A DNA stretch of 64,000 nucleotides from Perilla frutescens (GCA_026008535.1 BRKX01000011.1:51568183-51632182), one strand, 5' to 3'. Counted from the first letter of the stretch, positions 1 to 12,672 are shown. Made by a program: numbers and translations. The notes: a model not told the origin generated them from the letters alone.

Positions 1-227
1 GGAAATTTGTATATTTAATGTGCAGCGAGAGAGCATCCACAGAAAAGTGAATACAAGAGCAGAGAATCAAAACCCAAATTTTATTTTGATTAATCCAATT
101 CGATACAATAAGGTACACTGAGCATTTGAGAATCGTGAAAAGCGGGAAAAAAAAAACCACACAAACAAACAATATTTCCACCTTCAACTGGTGTCGCCAT
201 ATAATCAGAATACAAGGGGGGGTGATT

Positions 228-2148
228 TCACCAGCCATATTTTCCTTGTGTCTGAGCTTTGGTGAGGAAACCTCTAGAGCGCCTCTCGGCAAGCTCCGTC
301 TCTTTCTGTCTCATGTCGAAGTACAACGAGCCAATTTGATGCTTCCTTTTGTGCAACTTTGTCGGCTTACCTTTGGTAGATGCAGGCTGCAAGAATGCAA
401 AATGGAGACAAGCAATTTATTTTGCACTAACTGAAGTTCATGATACTAGTAAACTTGCTCAGTTGCTCAAACTAGGTATCATCCATGACAGAGACTAAAC
501 TGTCCATACAACGAGGTACCTAAGCAATGAATCTTGCAGACAGAAGTCAATCTTAACCATAATAGTTTATTCCTTCCCTAAGTTCTGAATTCCCAATAAG
601 AATTAATCATAAACTCTTCCTAAAACAAGAATTAATCATAAACCCTTCCTAAAACAGCATAACATTTGTTTAGGGGTATACCTAAGCAATAAATCAAGCA
701 GAGAGAAATCAATCTTAACCACAACAGTTCTCCCTTTCCTAAGTTCTTAATTTCGAAGCCTACAAAAAATTAAGCATAAATCTTGCAGATATAAACTAAT
801 CACAACCAAAACACTTTCTTCTTTTCCTAGATTTCAAATTAGGTTATACAAATTGTGAGCCAAATGACTCCCAGAATACACAAAATCAAGAGCATTAGTT
901 AGGATAAAAGCAAGAAAAATATACCTGGTATGCAGGGCCAAATGCAATTCCAGTCATTTTAACCTGATCCTCCCTCGGCCGATTCTTCATCAACTCATCC
1001 TGATTCACCTCAACTATCTCTGGAGGAACATCTTTCCTGCCCCTCTTTCCAATCACTGGCAACATATTATCAACCACCCCTGAAGCCTCAGGCACTGCGG
1101 TCGAATTTCCCCAATTATTCTCATATTGCAGATTATCATCATAACCACCACCATAATTCGAGTAATTGACATTTTGCCCTTGTACGTATGAATAATCAAC
1201 TGCTTCATAAGATCCGGCATCAGGATTTACACCAGCATCAATTCCAGCTGTACTAGCAGTACTAACTTCGGTTGAAGCACCACCATAAGCAGCATATGCA
1301 TAACTTTCACCACCTAAACTAGTCGAATGATCAAAACCCCCATAATTTCTTGAGTCGGGATTCACACCACCATCACTTCCAGTGCCATTATCACTATAAT
1401 ATGCAGGGGTTTCGCCCTCCGAACCCCAACTAGGATAAGCATGATTCGCATCACTTGACTGATTGTTCGAATATCCCACATTAGGATTCGCATCCGCATC
1501 ACTTCCTGTACTCACATTGGATGCTGGAACACTAGTTTCGAGCATGGATCGCCTGCCCATACCCGAAGCAGAAGTCATAACGCCCAATGTAGATGAGTGC
1601 TTGGGCGCCGGGATACTAGACAAGAACGACGTCGCAGAGGAGGTGGATATCGACTCTCTGGATCTCTTCCTTTTTCTTTCTTCTTCGCCCTCATCATCAT
1701 CATCCTCTACTTCCTCCTCCTCTTTATCAACACTACGAGAATACGGGTTCGTAATCATTGGCGGCTTAAATAGAACGACCTTTTTAGCACTGGAAGAAGC
1801 TGATGCAGACAACTTGGGCCGAGGTAGAGACGAGAATAACGACGTCTTCGGCTTCGGATTTTCCGCTATTTCTTCATCAACTTCTCTTCGATGGGGCTCG
1901 GGGTTAGAGAAAGATTGGGATTTGGGCGGTGGGAGTGAATTGAACAGAGACGATTTGGGCGGCGGGAGGGAACCGAAGATTCCACCTCGTTTTGGGGCGG
2001 ATTGGGTGAGAAAATATTCGTCTTTCTCTTCTGCGGATCCGGATTCCGATTTAGCTGGTTTCGCCGGTGGTATTCGCTGTGACGGAGGAGGTGGTCCTTC
2101 TTCGTGCTCCTCTTCATCGGAGGACGCGTAATTTGCTAGCAAATCCAT
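228..2148 (-). CDS. PRCC-like proline-rich nuclear protein, 2 exons
   Basis: Two coding exons, complement(925..2148) and complement(228..386), joined in phase 0 across a GT-AG intron (387..924), give 460 residues. The start at 2148 (MDLLANYASSDEEE) is preferred over an in-frame ATG at 2202 because this acidic opening is typical of the family. The N-terminal half is low complexity: Pro/Ser-rich 'SLPPPKSSLF'-type repeats and an acidic Glu/Asp run before a Lys/Arg patch, then a Tyr/Gly/Asn-rich middle. The conserved end spans the intron: VPPEIVEVNQDELMKNRPRE in exon 1, and KRKHQIGSLYFDM to TKAQTQGKYGW in exon 2. This matches the C-terminal domain of PRCC (the mitotic checkpoint / splicing-associated protein first known as a fusion partner in papillary renal carcinoma). 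A nuclear role linked to pre-mRNA splicing is inferred from the family. It is transcribed divergently from the isoleucyl-tRNA synthetase gene. Confidence 0.88.
521..840. repeat. Degenerate triplicated block inside the PRCC intron
   Basis: A unit with the words 'cctaagcaat', 'gcaga', 'aatcttaacca', 'cctaagttct' occurs at about 521-590 and 681-750, with a weaker third copy at about 770-835. Between the first two, 'aagaattaatcataaac' plus 'ccttcctaaaac'-like sequence is itself doubled (about 597-655). It is entirely intronic. Confidence 0.6.
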
Positions 2149-2615
2149 CAGAAAAATCACCAATTCGCAGAGAAAAAAGAGGGTTGCTGAATTAGGGTTC
2201 AAAAGAATTTTGTACGATCACAATTTGGGGAATAGCTATTGGATCAGCCACGGGCCAAATTATTGGAAATTTTATCCGGCTCAATTTATACTTATCTTCT
2301 ATTTTGCAAAATTGTTTCAAACTTTAAAATATGTTAAAATGTCATATGATTCAATTTTTAATCTCGACGTCAAAGTTTAATGTGTAAAGTAATATAGAAA
2401 ATTATTTTAAATTTCAACGTGGAATGTGATTTTTTACTTAATTGAACAATGATGTGTTTTGTCGATAATTCGATATTGAAATTTAATTCAAGGACATTTT
2501 TGTAAAATTTGGAAAGCTTTGGTATTTTTTTGAACATTTTAAAATTCATAATATTTTTGCAAAGTAGACTAAAGTTCCGGACATAAATATATAATTGACA
2601 TTTTTATCATATATC

Positions 2616-2997
2616 TAGGGCTATAAACAAATCGAATCAAATATCTTGATGTTCGAGCTCGACTCGATAAATATTTATCATGCTATAATTCAGCTCAAAC
2701 TCATCTTGTGAAATGCTAAAAAATTTAATAATCAAGCTCATACTTGAATGCTCGAAAAAAAAAGCTTGTTTAATTTACATGTTCAAGTTTGAGTTCGAAA
2801 AATAACTTATTTAATTTATCCGTTAAAAATATTTATAATATTCATGAACATGTTCGATTAAGTCCGAACTTGAATATGTTCGTGAGCTGGCCAAGCCGAC
2901 TGCTCTATTTGAACTCAGCTCGTTCCGAAAACTGACAAACTTTTTTTTAGCCATGTTTTGAATAGCTCACTAGCGACTCTATTCATTTACAACCCTA
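2616..2997. mobile_element. Non-autonomous hAT-like element
   Basis: Imperfect terminal inverted repeats TAGGGCTATAAAC (left) and its counterpart TAGGGTTGTAAAT (read from the right) enclose about 380 bp rich in 'ttcgagctcgactcg'-type words. This is the usual look of small plant hAT derivatives. No clear 8-bp target duplication remains. No ORF is present. The rest of 2203-4060 is AT-rich intergenic DNA in which I recognise nothing except the two divergent promoters at its edges. Confidence 0.5.
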
Positions 2998-4061
2998 CTT
3001 GTATAAATATCAAAAAAGGCAAAACATAAACTTCGATTTTTGTTATAATAATAAATAAGATGAGTTATTTTAAATTGTTCAAATTGCGAGCGTATTAGGA
3101 TACATGATACTTACCCAATTATATATAAGCTCATTTATATATTTTCAAGTTTATTCACAGGTTCAAACTCAAACTCGTTTTATATGAAACAACAAATTAA
3201 TACAAAATCCATCTACCCACTGAATTCTTGAAAGCTCAACCCTTGAAAAAAGATCTCGTATTAAATGGTAACTATAAATTATAGTTATGGAAAAATTATG
3301 AAAATTTTATAACAAAATAAAATTAATTTATAACTATTGTGAAATGTGAACTAAAAGACTCACGATGATTCCATTTGTTTACTAGGCTCTTCCGTCCTAG
3401 TTCAAGTAAATACATATTAATATCGTAAAAACGTAAGCTTGTAATATCACTAAGCCTAATTCCAAACCAGCATAAGTTGGTGATCAGAATATATACGAAT
3501 AGAACTCATAACGGGGTCGATCATAGGCTAGCAGATAATTTCAAAAGAGATGGACTATTTAATCTAGATAAGCAGGGTCTTCTTTTCGAAGACAAAACGA
3601 GCTAACTCATAGACATACATCCACCATAAATTTTCATATTGCTCATTTTTTGATTAATTATATCATACATTGTGATTAATAACCATTAAAATTAAATCCA
3701 ACAAAAAAGAAAAAAGAAAAATGACGACTTAAACCAAATTCTTACCTCACCAATATGCAGGTGGACATAAGAATAACAGTCGTTAAACTCATAACAACAT
3801 CAAAGCTTGATATGTTAGCAAATAAATTACATTTTGATATAAAAATTTAAATTCTAAATAACTTTAAATAGTAAATAAGTATATACACAGTATAACTGAA
3901 AAAAAAAAGATTAGATAGGTTGAGGACATAATGTTAATATTGCATTAATTTATATATTTTGAGCTGGAAATATTGTATTATTTTGTAAGAGCATAAAAAA
4001 GCGTTGACGATATAGGAAACTAACTCAACTACCACCAATTTCAACGCAAACTCCCACTCCA

Positions 4062-4069
4062 AAACCCTA
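4062..4069 (+). promoter_or_regulatory. Telo-box (AAACCCTA) upstream of the IleRS start
   Basis: AAACCCTA lies 41 nt before the ATG of the isoleucyl-tRNA synthetase gene, probably in the leader or core promoter. Telo-boxes in this position are common in plant translation-machinery genes and mark expression in dividing tissue. The function here is inferred. Confidence 0.5.
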
Positions 4070-4110
4070 GCCACCTCTACACGGCGGCGCTGCGGCGGCG
4101 ATCATCCACA

Positions 4111-7100
4111 ATGGACGACGTTTGCGAGGGCAAAGACTTCTCTTTCCCATCCCAAGAGGAGAAGATCCTCGCATGGTGGGACAAGATCGACGCCTTCAAA
4201 ACCCAACTCGAGCGCACGAAAAATTTCCCCGAATACATCTTCTACGACGGGCCGCCGTTCGCCACCGGCCTCCCTCATTACGGCCACATTCTCGCCGGAA
4301 CGATCAAGGATATCGTCACGCGCTACCAGTCGATGACGGGGCATCACGTGACCCGCAGGTTCGGCTGGGATTGCCACGGATTGCCAGTGGAGCAGGAGAT
4401 TGATCGGAAATTAGGGATTAAGAGCAAAAACGATGTGATCAAGATGGGAATTGGGAATTACAACGAAGAGTGTAGGGGGATTGTGCAGAGGTATGTCCAT
4501 GAGTGGGAGAAAACTGTTGTTAGAATGGGAAGATGGATTGATTTCAGAAACGATTACAAAACAATGGATTTGAAGTTCATGGAGAGCGTTTGGTGGGTTT
4601 TCTCGCAGCTGTTCCGGAAGGACCTTGTTTACAGAGGATTCAAGGTATGGATTTTGTAAAGTTCTTTTTTTTTCTTCGTAATCTTAGCTGAAAATTGGAT
4701 TCTTCATCGGGAATGATAATGTTGCGAATGGAGATTTCTTGTATTAATTTCGCAGGTTATGCCGTACAGTACAGGCTGTAAAACCCCATTATCAAACTTT
4801 GAAGCTAATTTGAACTATAGGGAGGTTCCAGACCCTGAAATAATGGTGGCTTTTCCGGTTATTGATGAACCAGAGGGTGCATGTTTTGTTGCGTGGACAA
4901 CGACACCGTGGACTTTGCCTAGTAATCTTGCACTATGCGTGAATGCTGGTTTTGTATATGTGAAAGTGCGTAACAAGTTAAATGGGAAAGTTTATGTGGT
5001 TGCTGAATCTAGGTTGGGGGAGCTACCTGTTGAGAAGGTAGCTGGTTCTTCAAAACCGAAGTCTTCTGGTGGCAAAGCTAAGAGTGTTGATAGTTATGAG
5101 ATTTTGGATAAGTTCACAGGGGCATCGCTCGTGGGAAAGAAGTACGTCCCGTTATTTGATTACTTTATGGACTACTCTGATGTGGCGTTTAGAGTCGTTG
5201 CAGATGACTATGTAACTGATGACAGTGGTACTGGCATTGTTCACTGTGCTCCGGCGTTTGGTGAAGATGATTACAGGGTTTGCATGGAGAATGGCATAAT
5301 CAGCAAGGGGGAAAACCTGGTTGTAGCAGTCGATGATGATGGATGTTTCACGGAAAGAGTTGTTGAATTTACAGGGCGTTATGTGAAGGAAGCGGATAAA
5401 GATATTATTCAGGCAGTGAAAGAGAAGGGCAGACTTGTCAAAACTGGAAGCTTTACTCATAACTATCCTTTTTGTTGGAGATCTGATACTCCCCTCATCT
5501 ACAGAGCAGTTCCGAGTTGGTTTGTGGCCGTGGAAAAGATCAAAGATCAGTTGCTAGAGAGCAACAAACAGACATATTGGGTACCTGATTTTGTGAAGGA
5601 AAAACGATTTCATAATTGGCTCGAGAATGCTAGGGATTGGGCTGTCAGTCGAAGTAGGTTTTGGGGCACTCCGCTTCCTCTGTGGATCAGTGAAGATGGT
5701 GAAGAGATAGAGGTCATGGATTCTATTGAAAAACTGGAAAAACTTTCTGGTGAGAAGGTAACTGATCTGCATCGTCATAAAATTGACCATATTACTATCC
5801 CTTCGAAACGTGGTCCAGAATTTGGTCGTCTTCACCGTGTGGAAGACGTGTTTGATTGTTGGTTTGAGAGTGGATCCATGCCTTATGCTTATATCCACTA
5901 TCCATTTGAGAATGTTGAGCTGTTTGAGAATAATTTCCCTGGGCACTTTGTGGCTGAAGGTCTGGATCAGACGCGTGGATGGTTCTACACTCTCATGGTT
6001 CTGTCGACTGCACTTTTTGGAAAACCTGCTTTCAGAAATCTCATTTGCAATGGCCTTGTACTGGCTGAGGATGGGAAGAAGATGAGTAAGAGACTGAAGA
6101 ACTATCCTCCCCCTTCTGACGTGATAAATGATTATGGGGCTGATGCATTGAGGTTGTACATTATAAATTCTCCAGTTGTTCGTGCAGAGCCCTTGCGTTT
6201 TAAAAAAGATGGGGTGTATGGTGTGGTGAAAGATGTTTTCTTGCCATGGTATAATGCCTACAGGTTTCTTGTGCAAAATGCTAAAAGGCTTGAAGTTGAG
6301 GGACTTGCCCCGTTTACACCAATTGATCACTCTATTCTTCAGAAATCCTCAAATGTCCTTGATCAGTGGATCAACTCGGCAACTCAGAGTTTAGTCCATT
6401 TTGTGCGGCAAGAAATGGATGCTTATAGACTGTACACAGTGGTTCCTTACCTTTTGAAGTTTCTGGACAACTTGACAAATATATATGTTCGGTTCAATCG
6501 GAGGAGACTGAAAGGTCGTACTGGAGAAGAAGATTGCAGAACTGCTCTTTCGACTCTTTACTATGTGCTCCTAACGGCATGCAAATCTATGGCTCCATTC
6601 ACGCCATTCTTCACAGAAGTTCTTTATCAGAATCTGAGAAAGGTGACCAGCAATGGATCAGAAGAAAGCATTCACTATTGCATTTTCCCTACAGTAGAAG
6701 GAAGGAGAGGAGAACGCATTGAAGAAAGTGTGGATCGCATGATGACAATTATTGATCTTGCTCGAAACATCCGTGAGCGCCATAACAAGCCGCTTAAAAC
6801 GCCACTTAAGGAGATGGTCATTGTGCATCCGGATGCAAACTTCTTGGAAGACATGGCTGGCAAGCTGAGGGAGTATGTGCTCGAGGAGCTTAATGTGAAG
6901 TCTTTGGTTCCCTGCAACGATACTTTGAAGTATGCCACATTGCGTGCAGAGCCTGATTTCAGTGTGCTGGGGAAAAGGCTTGGTAAATCAATGGGAGCCG
7001 TTGCAAAGGAAGTAAAGGCCATGTCAACAGAAGATATCTTGGCTTTTGAGAAAGCAGGAGAGATCACCATTGCTACACATTTACTAAAGCTTAGTGATAT

Positions 7101-7740
7101 CAAATTAACTCGCGAGTTCAAGCTTCCTGGTAATACAAGGATTGAAGATATGGACGCTAAAGGAGATGGTGATGTGTTGGTGGTATTGGACTTGCATAGT
7201 GATGAGTCTTTATACGAAGCTGGGGTTGCTCGTGAGATTGTGAATCGGATTCAAAAGATGAGGAAGAAAGCTGCCCTCGACCCCACTGACTTGGTGGAAG
7301 TCTTCTTCAAATCATTGGATGAAGATGAAACTACTTCTCAAGAAATCTTGGAATCACAGGAGCTATACATCAGAGACGTGCTCGGGTCTCCCCTGCTCCC
7401 CTCCGTGCTCATTCCTCCACACGCTGTGGTTCTTGCCGAAGAAAGATTCAATGGAATCTCAAATCTCTCATTTACCATCACTCTGGTTAGACCGGCTCCT
7501 GTATTCAACTTGGATGCCATTGCTGCATTGTTCGCTGGCAATTCCGTGTTGGCTCGTAAATTACAAGCTTATTTATTGATGAGGGATCACCACAATTTGA
7601 AGGCGGAGCTCCAACTGGGAAAGGGTAAGATCAGTATCAAATGTATTGAAGATTTACCTCCAGTAAATGTGACATTGGGGGAACATGTATTCTTGACTGT
7701 TGGTGATTATTTCTTCAGCAAGAAGAAGGTGACATCGTGA
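4111..7740 (+). CDS. Isoleucine--tRNA ligase, cytoplasmic (IleRS)
   Basis: Charges tRNA-Ile with isoleucine in the cytosol. Two exons, 4111..4644 and 4756..7740, flank a 111-nt GT-AG intron in phase 0 and give 1172 residues, close to the usual size of eukaryotic cytosolic IleRS. The class Ia signature is complete. The HIGH-type motif reads HYGH at residues 56-59 in PPFATGLPHYGH. The Thr-rich CP1 editing-site motif WTTTPWTLPSN is at about 225-235. The catalytic loop KMSKR is at about 620-624, followed by the anticodon-binding domain and a C-terminal extension. No transit peptide precedes MDDVCEGKDFSF, so this is the cytosolic enzyme and not the organellar one. Exon 1 is markedly more GC-rich than exon 2. 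The gene converges on the MEE60-like gene downstream. Confidence 0.97.
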
Positions 7741-8222
7741 TTTTGGATCGTGTTACATCATTCTTAATTCTCAATGTTTTGTAATTTTGTTTTGTTGTCT
7801 AGAATGGCTAGGTTCAGTTAGTTCTGAATCTTTATTTTTTTACACTCATTATAATCTGTTTACCTTTATAGAAACTCCCTTTTTTGGATTATTGCTCTCT
7901 AATTTGATGTCTCTTTGTTTCTTTTTAAGGGAACTCCATTTTTTCAGATCACTACATCGTTCAATTTTGCCCAAATAATTAACCCAACTTTTGAAATATT
8001 CATTTTTCCCGGTTGCGCAACTCCTATATTATGTAAAATTCTCTCAACTTGGAATCAATCCAAAATCAGCATAATTTTATAATGTTCGACAAAAGAAACT
8101 CAGACAACATCAAATTCACCAAAACTTTCACTAATCATAAAAAGATCCCAACTTCAATCCACATTCAATCAGCACATACATATTCCATCTTACGTTTTAC
8201 TATCATCATCGAAAACCGCAAA

Positions 8223-8253
<31 letters not shown>

Positions 8254-8266
8254 CGAGGTGTAACAG
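7741..8266. other. Convergent intergenic region / 3'UTRs
   Basis: Between the stop of IleRS (+) and the stop of the MEE60-like gene (-). It is T-rich on the IleRS side and holds an A-tract plus (GA)n run at about 8220-8252. It must contain both 3'UTRs. I see no gene here. Confidence 0.6.
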
Positions 8267-8947
8267 TCAATGCAGGAACGCATAAACAGCAGTGGAGATG
8301 TAAACAACAAGAGCAGAAGTGACCAAAACAATGAGCGCCGTGACGGCATGAACAGTAGATTTACTCCCACACGACAGCATTCCCAGCCTAATCTCGATCA
8401 CGTTCACCATCGACAGCATCAAGAACAAGCACCCCATCACTGATCCGATCGCCGACGCCATCATCCCAAATCTCAGCACCTTCAAATTTATATGAGCCCT
8501 GAATATTTCATCCACGTCTTTGCTGTTGAGCAAATTGATGGCCAATTTCAAGCCCTGCGCTACCAGCGACGAGAAGAGGAAGAAGCTGAACGACACCACC
8601 TCGAAAACCAGCAGCTTCTTTGCCACCTCCACGTCGGCGTCGCAGGCGGAGGGATTCTCGAGGCTGTGCTGCCCCGGCGTCGTCAGCGAGAGGCCCACGA
8701 AGACGGCGATGGTGAAGAGGGAGTTCACGTTCACCAGCCCGTCGAGGGCGGTCACGTGGACGCTGGTGGTGGACGGCGCGGCGCCGCCGGAGTGGGTCCG
8801 CGACGGCTGCGGGGAGTAGGGTTTCGGGTATTCGTCTGCAGATCTGCAAGAAATTCGAAAAAGGCGAAATGAATTGAAATCAATGCAACGAGCTAGGAAA
8901 CAATGTGAGAGAGAGAGAGAGGGGGGGGGGGGTTCTTACGCCGACAT
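8267..8947 (-). CDS. MEE60-like four-helix membrane protein (copy 1), 8-nt first coding exon
   Basis: Coding exons complement(8940..8947) and complement(8267..8843) give 194 residues. The first coding exon is only ATGTCGGC. It ends at a GT donor (gtaag), and a 96-nt CT/C-rich intron leads to the acceptor ttcttgcag. The join restores MSASADEYPKPYSPQ in frame with the body. The body carries the family signature HVTALDGLVNVNSLF and four hydrophobic segments: near NSLFTIAVFVGLSL, the LLVFEVVSFSFFLFSSLVAQ helix, MMASAIGSVMGCLFLMLSMV, and the C-terminal ALIVLVTSALVVYISTAVYAF. This is the plant-only family annotated after Arabidopsis MEE60 (maternal effect embryo arrest 60). Biochemical function is unknown to me. 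Two further members lie in this window on the same strand. The family name is from memory (moderate certainty); the gene model is well supported. Confidence 0.85.
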
Positions 8948-9621
8948 CGTTGGGGATTGAGGGGCGGCCGGGAAATGGGGGGTGGATTTTCAGGTGGAGA
9001 TTGTTGGTGGGGCTGCTGAGGGGAGTTGCTTTGAGAGGTTACACATTGCGGCAGGGCAGGACTTGTTTTTCCTGGAGTAAAAGGAAGAGAGAGAGAGAGA
9101 GAGAGAGTGCTTTGCTTTTTGGAGCTAGATTCTTTTTTCCACAATTTGCACCTTCGATCTCGTAACGTGTTTTTTGGGATTTCTTGTTACAAATTGTGGC
9201 GTCATAGACATGCTAGTATTGTAATCAATGTTCAAATTTGTTGGAAGATATCATTTATCGAGGAGAGCCCTTCAGACTGCGGGTGGACCGTCACGTGTCT
9301 GTCTATTTTTTTGTTTTTTTGCGATTTTTTTTATTTTTTCAATTTTTATTTTTGAATTTCTGTGTTTTATTTTTATTTTTTTCCAAAAAATTTTATACCC
9401 TAAAATAAAATTAATGAATCATAAAATTAAAGTAAATTGATATACCTTAAAATGAAATTAATAAATCCTAAAAAAGTACAAAATAAACCCCTAAAAAAAT
9501 AAAATAAATCTCAAACCTCTTCCCCACCCCCCCTCCCCAAAAAAATCTCAAAAAATATAAAATAAACCCCCAGCACCCCTCTCCAAAAAAAAGAAAACAC
9601 AAAATAAATCCCCCAAAAAAC
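8844..9621. other. Leader intron and upstream region of MEE60-like copy 1
   Basis: 8844-8939 is the 96-nt intron, containing a (GA)n/poly-G run on the + strand (8907-8932). Upstream, about 9085-9107 is another (GA)n tract in the probable 5'UTR or promoter. 9280-9600 is a T-rich then C/A-rich low-complexity stretch with no coding signal. Confidence 0.5.
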
Positions 9622-9732
9622 CATGAACCACAATTTGAACTAAATAAATTAGTATAAGATAAGTAGCAAACCCCAAAAGCATGAACCACAATTTGAACTA
9701 AATAAATTAGTATAAGATAAGTAGCAAACCTC
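9622..9732. repeat. 58-bp tandem duplication
   Basis: The unit starting 'catgaaccacaatttgaact' at 9622 is repeated almost perfectly starting at 9680 (period 58), ending in 'gtagcaaacc'. The near identity implies a recent duplication. Confidence 0.85.
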
Positions 9733-10065
9733 TTATTTTTTAATGATACAAGTGATACTTTTTAAATTTTGAATGATACTTTTTAGTGTTATTGTTGATA
9801 TTGATTTTATTGTTTTTTTTTTTTTTTGCAAATTGACCCGGGTCAAAGCGGATTGATCCGCGAATTTCACCCGCCCGTCTAAAATAAAGCTTATATGCAC
9901 CTTGTACATGTAAGTATTTCCCTATCATATTATGTTTTATTAATATACGTTATGATTCATAAACACATCAATTAAATGAAGTTTCGATCGTAATTATAAA
10001 ATGGATTATTTTAGACCTTTTGCTTTATTTGTAGTTTACATAAAGCACATAGTATATATATTGGT

Positions 10066-10561
10066 AAGGGTTAATTGTTAAATAAATCATCACGTTTACA
10101 CTTTTTAAAAAAAAATTAGACACTACATTTAAATCTAGTCAATTACAACACCACGTTTTAACTTGTATGGAATTAAACATCCCTAAATTTTTCGGCGAGT
10201 TAAGCATGCCGCATTTGGTCTAAAGCCACATCAACACATACATGTAACAAACCACGTCGATTTTATTAGTTTTCTCAATATATTTTCTATTTTAGAAATA
10301 AATAATTATATAAAAAAATGATTTTTTCAACAAAAAAAAAGAAGAGAAGTAACAAAAACGACGTCGTTTGTTACATGTGTGTGTTGACGTGGCTACCAAC
10401 ATGATTTTTAGGCTAAATACGTCATACTTAATTCGCCAGAAAAATTGGGGATATTTAATCTCATACAAATTAAAACGTGATGTTGTAATTGATTACATTT
10501 AAACATGATATCTAAATCACAAAAATGTGGAAACGTGGTGATCTATTTAAAAATTAACCTT
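10066..10561. mobile_element. Fold-back element, about 500 bp
   Basis: The left arm 'aagggttaattgttaaat' and the right arm 'atttaaaaattaacctt' are inverted copies. The pairing continues inward through 'aacgtg' blocks, 'cggcgagttaagcatg' against 'cttaattcgcc', and 'acatgtaacaaac' against 'gtttgttacatgt', almost to the centre. This is a snap-back MITE with no ORF. The superfamily is uncertain because I see no clean target duplication. Confidence 0.65.
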
Positions 10562-10690
10562 GGTGAATGAAATGCAATCATGATGTATTTATATATTTTC
10601 TGATTAGACATTTTCACTACGTCATATTTGAGATGTCATGGCATTGTTAAGTCAGTTAAAATTCGCAGTGCGAATTAAATTCTCTCGTTA

Positions 10691-11005
10691 ACTTTGTACA
10701 ACATTTAAGCTAAACAATTAATTTTTAATTTTTATTCAGTTTTAATTTATTGTATTTTAGTTTAAATTTTACATTATTTAATTAGGATTCATCCTACGCA
10801 ATTAGGATATATAATTTTTTTTTAATATTTAATTTTATTTTTTAATTAATAGTTAATTATTTCGTAAAAAAATTATATTATAACCTATTGGGGTAAGATG
10901 AATCCTAATTAATGAGTGTAAGATTTAACATAAGCACAATAAATTAAAATTGAATAGAAAAAAAATAAAAATTAATTGTGTAGCATCAAGTGTGTTGTAT
11001 AAAGT
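10691..11005. mobile_element. Fold-back MITE sharing words with other copies
   Basis: Long inverted arms ('actttgtacaaca' and its counterpart 'tgtgttgtataaagt' at the far end) enclose 'aattaggattcatc' facing 'gatgaatcctaatt'. The inner sequence shares its word order (ttttaatttatt, ttagtttaa, ttaggattca, ttaatatttaatttt) with the elements near 22.6, 30.0 and 40.8 kb, so I group them as one family. Confidence 0.55.
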
Positions 11006-11673
11006 GTAGCAAATGATTTCATCATATTAAAAAAAATCTCTTATATTTGATATAATTTTTTCATGCTTAATAGTCTGCACTTCATAATTTATCTTGACAT
11101 TTTTATTATGTTTTATTTTTAGGTTAGTACCCTGACAGTCGTCGAAGAAAGTAAATATATATATATATATGATATCGTATGATTAATAAAAAAGGCCTAT
11201 TTCAAACAAAATGTAACTTTGCAGAAAATATAAAAATAAGAACATAAAAAAGTCAGCAGGGAAAAAATGCATTTTCCTTTATAAAAAAAACTGCGAAATA
11301 AAATAATTTATTATGTCTACTACCTTGCAAATATAATTTTTAGTGGCTTTTTTTTAGCAAGTATAAGATCAAAAATAGAGCCATTTGGCCCAAAATGTAA
11401 GATCTATGTGTGAAACCCTAAATGCTGAAAAATCAATATTGTTTGTTTGTTTCAATATCAATAAAAATAAAATAAAATTGGATCTTCATTAAAAAGACAA
11501 ATAAGTTCATTTTTGTATAGTTTATGGTTCTCTTAATTCTAAAAATAAATGTTTACGGTTTAAAAAATAATAATAATTTAGAGGCATAAAAATATACTTT
11601 ACTTATTTAAAAACAATAATTTAGAGACCTAAAAATATACTTTGCTTATTTAAAGGTTATTATAATTTAATAA

Positions 11674-11971
11674 GAAAACAGGTCAAATGCACCCCTAATA
11701 TTTCCTCTCATGATCAATTAAGCTCAGGGCTGGGGAAACATACCGTACCGAAATTAGTAAACTCTTAAAATTGGTAATTAGTAACATACATGCACTTCAC
11801 TACTATTACTACTCCAAAATAGCTTTGTGCCAAATTTTCTTCCATTTATTTTTAATTTATAGCCATACTTTCTCTAATTTCTCTATATTTATCAAAGATG
11901 TCAAAATCATATTATTATTATTATTATTATTATGAAAAACATTACACATTAGAATATTCCGAACACTTTAT

Positions 11972-12004
<33 letters not shown>

Positions 12005-12232
12005 TGATTTTGATATCTTTTATAAATACATAGAAATTAGAGAAATCATGGCTATAAATTAAAAATAAAAAGGAGAAAATTTTGGCATAAAGCTATTTTG
12101 GAGTGGTAATAGTAGTGAAGTGTATGTATGTTACTCATTACCACTATTAAGGGTTTATTTGTACTTAAAAAGACTTCAGGGGCTTAATTGATCTTGAAAG
12201 GAAACATTAGGGGTGCATTTGATATTTTTTCC
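11674..12232. mobile_element. Long fold-back element with ATT-repeat core
   Basis: The arms pair over about 240 bp each: the left begins 'caaatgcacccctaatattt' and the right ends 'aaacattaggggtgcatttg'. The arms meet at (ATT)n/(AAT)n runs (about 11913-11935 and 11974-12003) flanking a short spacer. A 27-bp spacer sequence (11947-11973) recurs just outside the element (12233-12259) with two mismatches. A half copy of the same family is at about 14385-14640. Confidence 0.7.
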
Positions 12233-12672
12233 CATTAGATTATTCCGGACACTTTATTTTAGAAAGTTTATTTATTATCAGTCAATTACTATAATTACTA
12301 CTACGAGTTTTATACGTTCAATTTTTAAATCATACAAAAATTATGCCATTAAAAATTATTGACACCCAAACATACCTATCATTAAAAATTTGATAAAAAA
12401 ATATCGAAGTATTAAGGTAAGCAATTATATTACTATTAACATTTGTATTTAATTTAAAACATAGTTAGTTCGATTTAGTTCGATTTTAAAAACAACGAAT
12501 TTAAACGGAATAAACTAATACTTTCTCAACACATGATATTCTCAGTTAAAATGTTTTAGTATTAATTTATTATTATTATTTTTGTCACGCCAAAAAAGTT
12601 TACTATTATATAATTCACTAGTTTTTTCTATTGGTGTAATTGTATCATTATTATTGATTGAATAGCATATTC

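Noticed and set aside
126..434. 102-codon plus-strand ORF
   Set aside because: Antisense to the last PRCC exon, whose minus-strand frame gives the conserved C-terminus.
1463..2131. 222-codon plus-strand ORF
   Set aside because: Antisense shadow of the PRCC-like exon; the minus frame carries the conserved protein.
5554..6330. 258-codon minus-strand ORF
   Set aside because: Antisense shadow inside the isoleucyl-tRNA synthetase gene.
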